A DNA stretch of 64,000 bases from Caulobacter mirabilis. Its GTDB lineage: Bacteria > Pseudomonadota > Alphaproteobacteria > Caulobacterales > Caulobacteraceae. The position numbers and the translations under genes are program-made. Below, one piece after another: positions 58,906 through 64,000 of the stretch. Location of the stretch: assembly GCF_002749615.1 (NCBI RefSeq), contig NZ_CP024201.1:620001-684000 (forward strand). Direction: 5' to 3'. Positions within the stretch are counted from its first letter, which is position 1, and every line of letters starts with the position of its first letter. The notes below the pieces were generated by a model. That model did no database searches. It worked only from the letters and a program-made list of their open reading frames with translations, and was not told the origin of the DNA.

Positions 58906-61900
58906 ATGAGGAGCGTACCTTCCGCGCGCGGTCGCGCCGCGCTGTTGGCCGCCACGGCCGTTGCGGCCTGCATCGCCGGCCCGGCCTGGGCTCAGGCCCG
59001 CGACTTCGCGATTCCAGCCCAGTCCGCGGTCACCGCCATTCCCGAGTTCGCGCGCCAAGCGGGCGTGCAGATCCTGGTCGCCGAGGGGGCCGTCCAGGGC
59101 GCCCGCACCTCGGCGGTGAACGGCAGCTACTCCGTCGAGGAGGGGCTGCGCCGGCTGCTGCTCGGCGCCGGGCTGGAGGTGGCCTCGAACGACGGCCGGA
59201 CCATCACCCTGCGGAGGGCCTCGGTCCCCCAGGTCGTCAGCGCCGGGGAGGGCGCTGAACCCACCGCCGTCGACGAACTGATCGTCACCGCCCAGAAGAA
59301 GGAGGAGCGCCTCCAGGACGTGCCGATCGCCATCAGCGCCTTCAGTCAGCAGAGCCTGGAAGCCCAGAAGATCGAGGGCGGCTTCGACCTGGTGAAGGCC
59401 GTGCCGAACGTGACGTTCAGCAAGTCGAACTACTCCAGCTACAACTTCTCGATCCGTGGCATCGGCACCAAGGCCGTATCGGCGACCTCCGATCCCGGCG
59501 TGGCGATCAGCTTCAACAACGTCGCCCTGATCCGGAACCGGCTGTTCGAGCAGGAGTATTTCGACATCGAGCGGATCGAGGTGCTGCGTGGGCCGCAAGG
59601 CACCCTGTACGGGCGCAACGCCACCGGCGGCGTGGTCAACATGATCACCGCGAAACCCGAATTCGACACCTTCCACGGTTCGATCAAGGCGGAGGTCGGC
59701 AACTACGACAGCCGGCGGCTGGTGGGCACGGTCAACGTGCCGCTGGGCGACATGCTGGCGGTCCGGCTGGCGGGATCGTCGACGGAGCGAAGCGGCTACG
59801 GAACCAATCTGGCGACGGGTGAGGATGTCGATGGCCGGGACCTCTGGTCCAGTCGCCTGTCGGTGAGCTTCGAGCCGGCCGACTGGTTTCGCGCCGACTT
59901 CATCTGGGAGCACTTCGAGGAAGGCGACAACCGCCTACGGACCGGCAAGCAGCTCTGCCACCGCGACGAGGGGCCCGAAAGCGTGCCGGGCGTCGATACT
60001 CTCAGCGTCCTGGTTCGCGGCCGCCTGAGCCAGGGCTGCAAGCCGGGCTCGCTCTACAGCAAGGACGCGTTCGGAGCGCCGAACGGGCTCAGCATTCCGT
60101 TCGTGATCGCGGCGCAGATGGTCGCGCAACTGGGCTTCACGCAGCCGGAGTACCTGCCCGACGATACGTACAATCCCAATGCCGTGCTCGTGCCGTTCAT
60201 GAAGCCGGGCATCGATCCGTACGGCGTCGAACAGTCGCGCGACCTGCGCACGATCTCCTCGATACACGACGCCGACTATCGGGCGAGCGCGGACATCCTG
60301 GCGCTCAACGTCGATATTGACCTCACCGACAGCCTGACCCTTACGTCCCAGACGCTGTATAACGAGGACAAGGTCTATTCCTTCCAGGACTACAATCGGT
60401 TCGCGACCGTCCCGACGTTCAACAGTTCCGCCGGCCTGTACAATTTCTATTGCGCGTCGGGGTTCCAGCACATGCCGGAATACAACTGTTCCGCGCCGGA
60501 AGGACTCTCGACCATGATGCCCGGCGGGATCTTCACGGACCCGCAGATCGGGCCGGCCAATACGCTTTCGGGCTTCGAAATCTCGTCGAGCGAGAGCCAG
60601 CAGTACTCTCAGGATTTCAGGCTGCAATCCAGCTTCTCGGGTCCGCTGAATTTTTCGATCGGAGCGAACTACACCGAGTTCAAGGGGCAGAACGACTACT
60701 ACCTGTTCTTCAACGTGGTGACCCTGCTGGCTCAGGGGTTCTACAATCGATCCCCGATCATGGGCGGCTGCGCCGGCGGGAGCGACGGCCTCGCGGGTCC
60801 GGAAGGTTCGGGCGCCGGGGGCGGCTGCATGATCGTCGACCCCAATCCGATCGGGAAACTGGACGGCGACGGCCACAACTACTTCCGCAACAAGAACCCC
60901 TACAAGCTCGAGTCCAAGGCGGTGTTCGGCGAGCTCTACTGGCAGGCCGCGTCCAATCTGAAGATCACCGGCGGCCTGCGCTTCACCGACGACCGCAAGT
61001 CGTTCACGCCTTGGCGCAGCCAGCTGCTGGTCATGGGCTTCAACTATGGGCCGGGCGATCCGGTCAACCAGCGCTGGACCGAGGTCACCGGCCGTCTGGG
61101 CCTGGACTGGCGCCCGGAGCTGTCCTTCACCGACGACACGATGGTCTATGCCTTCTATTCGCACGGCTACAAGGGCGGCGGCGCCAATCCGCCGACCGCC
61201 GTGCCGATCGACCAGAGTCTCGTCGTCGCCGAGCATCCCGCGGTGTTCAAGCCCGAGTTCATCGACGCCTTCGAGATCGGGGCCAAGAACACCCTGCTGG
61301 GCGGTTCGCTGATGCTCAACGCGTCGGCCTTCTACTACGACTACGCGGACTATCAGGTGTCCAAGGTCGTCGACCGCACCATCGTCAACGAGAATTTCGA
61401 CGCCAAGGTGTGGGGCTTCGAACTGGAGAGCGTGTGGCGACCGACGGAAAGCCTGCGGCTCAACGCCACCGTCGGCTACCTCGACACCCGGATCAGCGAC
61501 GGCGAGCAGTCGATCGACATCTTCGACCGGACCCAGGGCCGAGACGGCTGGATGGTGATGACGCCCTGGATCCAGCAGACCTCGAACTGCGTCCTGCCGA
61601 CCGAGGTGGTCGCCTTCGTCGTCAACGCGCCGCTTCTTCCGCCACGGTATGCGGCCTTTTCGCCGCTGTTCCAGGCTTGCAAGGTATGGGCCGACGAGAC
61701 CGGGCTGCCGGGCCTGTTCAATCGCGCTGACTATCCCGAGGCCAACAACGGCGCCGGGTTCGCGGCCGACCTGTCCGGCAACGAGCTGCCCAACGCGCCG
61801 CATTGGACGTTCGCGGTCGGCGCCGAGTACCGCTGGACCTTCGGGGACGGAGCCTGGGAAGCCACGCTGCGCGGCGACTACTACCGCCAGACCGACAGCT

Positions 61901-62136
61901 TCGCCCGCGTCTACAACACCGTCTCCGACCGGCTGCGCGGCTGGGACAACGCCAACTTCTCGCTGCGCATCGCCCGGCCCGCCGACGACCTGACGTTCGA
62001 GATCTACGCCAAGAACGTCTTCGACGAGACGCCCATCACCGACGCCTTCCTGAACAGCGACTCCACCGGGATGACGACCAACGTCTTCACGCTGGATCCC
62101 CGGCTGATCGGCGTGTCGGTGACCAAGGGCTTCTGA
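58906..62136 (+). CDS. TonB-dependent receptor with STN signalling domain (FecA-like)
   Basis: A 1076-residue outer-membrane receptor. CAGGGGGAGACACCA precedes ATG 58906; the frame is open upstream across the promoter, so the upstream codons are excluded. Signal peptide about residues 1-30 (ending PAWAQ), then an STN domain (about 34-100, FAIPAQSAVTAIPEFARQAG), which passes the signal to FecR. A TonB box (VDELIVTAQKKEERLQDVPI) precedes the plug (about 130-250: FSIRGIGTKAVSATSDPGVA, then VEVLRGPQGTLYGRNATGG) and the barrel ends RLIGVSVTKGF. With the sigma factor and FecR it should respond to its own ligand, possibly a siderophore or other iron complex; the ligand is not evident. Confidence 0.95.
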   Translation: MRSVPSARGRAALLAATAVAACIAGPAWAQARDFAIPAQSAVTAIPEFARQAGVQILVAEGAVQGARTSAVNGSYSVEEGLRRLLLGAGLEVASNDGRTITLRRASVPQVVSAGEGAEPTAVDELIVTAQKKEERLQDVPIAISAFSQQSLEAQKIEGGFDLVKAVPNVTFSKSNYSSYNFSIRGIGTKAVSATSDPGVAISFNNVALIRNRLFEQEYFDIERIEVLRGPQGTLYGRNATGGVVNMITAKPEFDTFHGSIKAEVGNYDSRRLVGTVNVPLGDMLAVRLAGSSTERSGYGTNLATGEDVDGRDLWSSRLSVSFEPADWFRADFIWEHFEEGDNRLRTGKQLCHRDEGPESVPGVDTLSVLVRGRLSQGCKPGSLYSKDAFGAPNGLSIPFVIAAQMVAQLGFTQPEYLPDDTYNPNAVLVPFMKPGIDPYGVEQSRDLRTISSIHDADYRASADILALNVDIDLTDSLTLTSQTLYNEDKVYSFQDYNRFATVPTFNSSAGLYNFYCASGFQHMPEYNCSAPEGLSTMMPGGIFTDPQIGPANTLSGFEISSSESQQYSQDFRLQSSFSGPLNFSIGANYTEFKGQNDYYLFFNVVTLLAQGFYNRSPIMGGCAGGSDGLAGPEGSGAGGGCMIVDPNPIGKLDGDGHNYFRNKNPYKLESKAVFGELYWQAASNLKITGGLRFTDDRKSFTPWRSQLLVMGFNYGPGDPVNQRWTEVTGRLGLDWRPELSFTDDTMVYAFYSHGYKGGGANPPTAVPIDQSLVVAEHPAVFKPEFIDAFEIGAKNTLLGGSLMLNASAFYYDYADYQVSKVVDRTIVNENFDAKVWGFELESVWRPTESLRLNATVGYLDTRISDGEQSIDIFDRTQGRDGWMVMTPWIQQTSNCVLPTEVVAFVVNAPLLPPRYAAFSPLFQACKVWADETGLPGLFNRADYPEANNGAGFAADLSGNELPNAPHWTFAVGAEYRWTFGDGAWEATLRGDYYRQTDSFARVYNTVSDRLRGWDNANFSLRIARPADDLTFEIYAKNVFDETPITDAFLNSDSTGMTTNVFTLDPRLIGVSVTKGF

Positions 62137-62182
62137 CCCGGGTCCTCACCTCGGTCCCACGCCGAACCTCTCTCGGCGATCT

Positions 62183-62222
62183 GGGCGGCGGCTCACCCTC
62201 GGGCCGCCGCCCCTCTTTGTTT
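62183..62222 (+). terminator. Rho-independent terminator after the receptor
   Basis: GGGCGGCGGC (62183-62192) and GCCGCCGCCC (62203-62212) pair perfectly around a 10-nt loop; CTCTTTGTTTTCC follows. Confidence 0.75.
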
Positions 62223-62309
62223 TCCTTGCATGCCGCGATCGCCGGTTCGATCGTGGGACCGTGACGGCGTTTCGCGCGTTGGCGTGGGACAGGCTTGCAA
62301 GGGGCGTGG

Positions 62310-63818
62310 ATGGCCAGGGCAGCGACAGGAACCACTCCGCCCGGCCGACCATCGACGCCGGGACGTGGGACCCAGCGCGACCTGACCCAGGGACCCGTGA
62401 CCCGGACCCTGCTGCTGTTCTCGCTGCCCGTGCTCGGCGGCAACGTGCTGCAGTCCCTGAACGGCAGCGTGAACCAGTTCTGGGTCAGCCACTCGCTCGG
62501 CGTCACCGCCATCACCGCCATCGGCAACGCCAACATCGTCATGATGCTGCTGCTGGGGGTCGTCTTCGGCGTCAGCATGGCGGCCAACATCCTGGTCGCC
62601 CAGAATGTCGGCAAGGACGACCTGCCGATGGTCAAACGGGTGATGGGGACCTCGATCACCTTCTTCGCCGCCCTGGCCACGGCGGTGGCGGCGCTGGGCT
62701 ATGTGACCTCGCCCTACATCCTGGCGGCCATGGGCACGCCGCACGAGGCGGTCGAGAGCGCCGAGATCTATCTGCGCATCGTCTTCCTGGCGATGCCGTT
62801 CATGTACTTCTTCGCCTTCCTTCAGATGGCGCAGCGCGGGGCGGGGGACTCGCGGACGCCCTTCTATTTCATGCTGTTGGCCGTGGCGCTGGACATCGTC
62901 CTGAACCCGCTGCTGATCAACGGCTACGGCCCGTTTCCGCGGCTCGGCGTGGCGGGGTCGGGCTGGTCGACCTTCATCTCCCAGGGCTTCAGCCTCGCCT
63001 GCCTGGTGACCGCGCTCTACCTGCGGCGCAGCCCGCTGGCGCTCCATCGCGAGGAGCTGAAGCTGCTCTTGCCCGATCCGGAGATCCTCAAGGCCCTGGT
63101 CGTGCGCGGCCTGCCGATGGGCCTGCAGATGCTGGTCATCTCCGGCGCGGCGATGGTGATGATCGGCATGGTCAACAGCTACGGCTCGGTGATGGCCGCC
63201 GCCTATACCGCCGCCTCCCAGGTCTGGACCTATGTCCAGATGCCGGCGATGGCGCTGGGCGCGGCGATCTCGTCGATGGCGGCGCAGAACGTTGGGGCTC
63301 AGCGCTGGGACCGGGTCGATCGCATCGCCCGCTCCGGCGTGATCTGCGGGCTGGTCGCCACCGGGGCGACGGCGGCGATCATCTACCTTCTGGGCGACAT
63401 CACCCTGCGGATCTTCCTGCCGGCCGACAGCGCGGCGCTGCCGCTGGCGCACCACATCAACGACCGGGTGCTGTGGGGTTTCGTGCTGTTCAGCATCTCG
63501 TTCAGCCTGTCGGGCGTGGTCCGCGCGACGGGGGCGGTCTGGGGCCCGCTCGTGATCCTGTTCGTCGCCATGTACGTGGTCCGCATCCCGTTCGCGACGG
63601 CGCTCATGCCCAGCTGGGGCGCGGACGCGATCTGGTGGAGCTTCCCGCTGGGGATCATCGCCTCCAGCCTGATGAACATCGCCTTCTACCTGCACGGAGG
63701 CTGGAAGAAGGCCCGGATGGTGGCGCCGCCGCATCCGACCGGCGTCGCGCCCGACGCCGGCCAGGCGCCCCCCGCCGTCGACAAGACCGAACGCGAGCCG
63801 GCGACGACGGCCGGCTGA
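62310..63818 (+). CDS. MATE family efflux transporter
   Basis: A 502-residue inner-membrane protein from ATG 62310, with AAGGGG 5 nt upstream (an in-frame TTG at 62295 is less likely). A polar N-terminal tail (about 1-28) leads into two six-helix bundles, the first starting TRTLLLFSLPVLGGNVLQSL, the second starting ILKALVVRGLPMGLQMLVIS. The NQFWVSHSLGVTAITAIGNA segment and QNVGAQRWDR loop are typical of MATE Na+ or H+ drug antiporters. The cargo is unknown. Confidence 0.93.
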   Translation: MARAATGTTPPGRPSTPGRGTQRDLTQGPVTRTLLLFSLPVLGGNVLQSLNGSVNQFWVSHSLGVTAITAIGNANIVMMLLLGVVFGVSMAANILVAQNVGKDDLPMVKRVMGTSITFFAALATAVAALGYVTSPYILAAMGTPHEAVESAEIYLRIVFLAMPFMYFFAFLQMAQRGAGDSRTPFYFMLLAVALDIVLNPLLINGYGPFPRLGVAGSGWSTFISQGFSLACLVTALYLRRSPLALHREELKLLLPDPEILKALVVRGLPMGLQMLVISGAAMVMIGMVNSYGSVMAAAYTAASQVWTYVQMPAMALGAAISSMAAQNVGAQRWDRVDRIARSGVICGLVATGATAAIIYLLGDITLRIFLPADSAALPLAHHINDRVLWGFVLFSISFSLSGVVRATGAVWGPLVILFVAMYVVRIPFATALMPSWGADAIWWSFPLGIIASSLMNIAFYLHGGWKKARMVAPPHPTGVAPDAGQAPPAVDKTEREPATTAG

Positions 63819-63840
63819 CCAGACAGGAAGGGAAAGCGCA

Positions 63841-64000
63841 TGAAGACCGAGCATATCGAGTACGAGGCCGACGGCGTCCGCATGGTCGGGACCCTGACCG
63901 TCGACAACCGCCACGCCGAGAAGCGCCCCGGCGTTCTGGTCATCCACGAAGCCGGCGGTTTGAGCGACCATGCCCGCGGCGTCGCCGAGCGGCTGGCGGC
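63841..64000 (+). CDS. Dienelactone hydrolase family protein (N-terminal part)
   Basis: The gene starts at ATG 63841 (AGGAAGGGAAAGCGC upstream) and runs off the window. The 53 visible residues begin MKTEHIEYEADGVRMVGTLT and contain PGVLVIHEAGGLSDHARGVA, the first strand, oxyanion and helix of the dienelactone hydrolase alpha/beta fold (E in HEAGG is the family's characteristic residue). It is 22 nt after the MATE gene, so the two are probably cotranscribed. Confidence 0.83.

Overview
The window is a high-GC alphaproteobacterial chromosome segment, most likely from the family Caulobacteraceae (Caulobacter, Phenylobacterium or Brevundimonas type). I infer this from three things: the ribosomal/RNA-polymerase gene cluster with its strongly C-ending codons, promoter candidates close to the Caulobacter housekeeping consensus (TTGACGS, 10-14 nt, GCTANAWC), and the large TonB-dependent receptors with a FecI/FecR circuit and an Entner-Doudoroff operon. 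No rRNA, tRNA, CRISPR array or transposase was found.

Layout: 1-21.8 kb is the translation/transcription core: secE(partial)-nusG, rplK-rplA, rplJ-rplL, rpoB, rpoC, rpsL-rpsG-fusA-tuf. Each block is separated by clear rho-independent terminators. Unrelated genes sit inside this cluster: an Rrf2 regulator with a CPYC-type flavin oxidoreductase between rplA and rplJ, an M61 peptidase on the opposite strand between rplL and rpoB, and a TonB-like proline-rich protein plus a zinc-ribbon protein between rpoC and rpsL. 22-26 kb is zwf-pgl-edd, which turns glucose-6-phosphate into KDPG. 26.5-37 kb holds a TonB receptor, a lipid-type operon (acyl-CoA dehydrogenase, acyl-CoA ligase, tandem TetR), a family-VIII esterase/beta-lactamase-like hydrolase and a GPH sugar/cation symporter. 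37-41.5 kb is a run of small and poorly known genes (DUF3617, DUF4126, a helix-turn-helix protein, a YbjN-like protein, a membrane protein, an XRE regulator).

41.5-45.5 kb is a lower-GC island and the most unusual part of the window. It holds an AAA+ ATPase and a subtilisin-like protease arranged like the ietAS module (a toxin-antitoxin/anti-phage type pair). Beside them is a solitary restriction-modification-type controller (C) protein with a recognisable C-box and no restriction or methylase gene, and a truncated second XRE gene. The protease frame extends 41 codons upstream of its first ATG, to a CTG codon with a good ribosome binding site 1 nt after the ATPase stop.

45.5-55 kb carries uvrB, a VOC protein, a small cytochrome-oxidase-IV-like membrane protein, a CorA transporter, an NTF2-like protein, an MgtC protein preceded by tiny ORFs, and an ABC transporter with fused permeases but no binding protein. 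55-57.2 kb is an exported tyrosinase with a partner lipoprotein. 57.2-62.1 kb is an ECF sigma/FecR/STN-type TonB receptor set with two matching ECF promoters at identical spacing. A MATE efflux gene and the start of a dienelactone hydrolase gene close the window. Two families of intergenic palindromic repeats are scattered through the non-core DNA.
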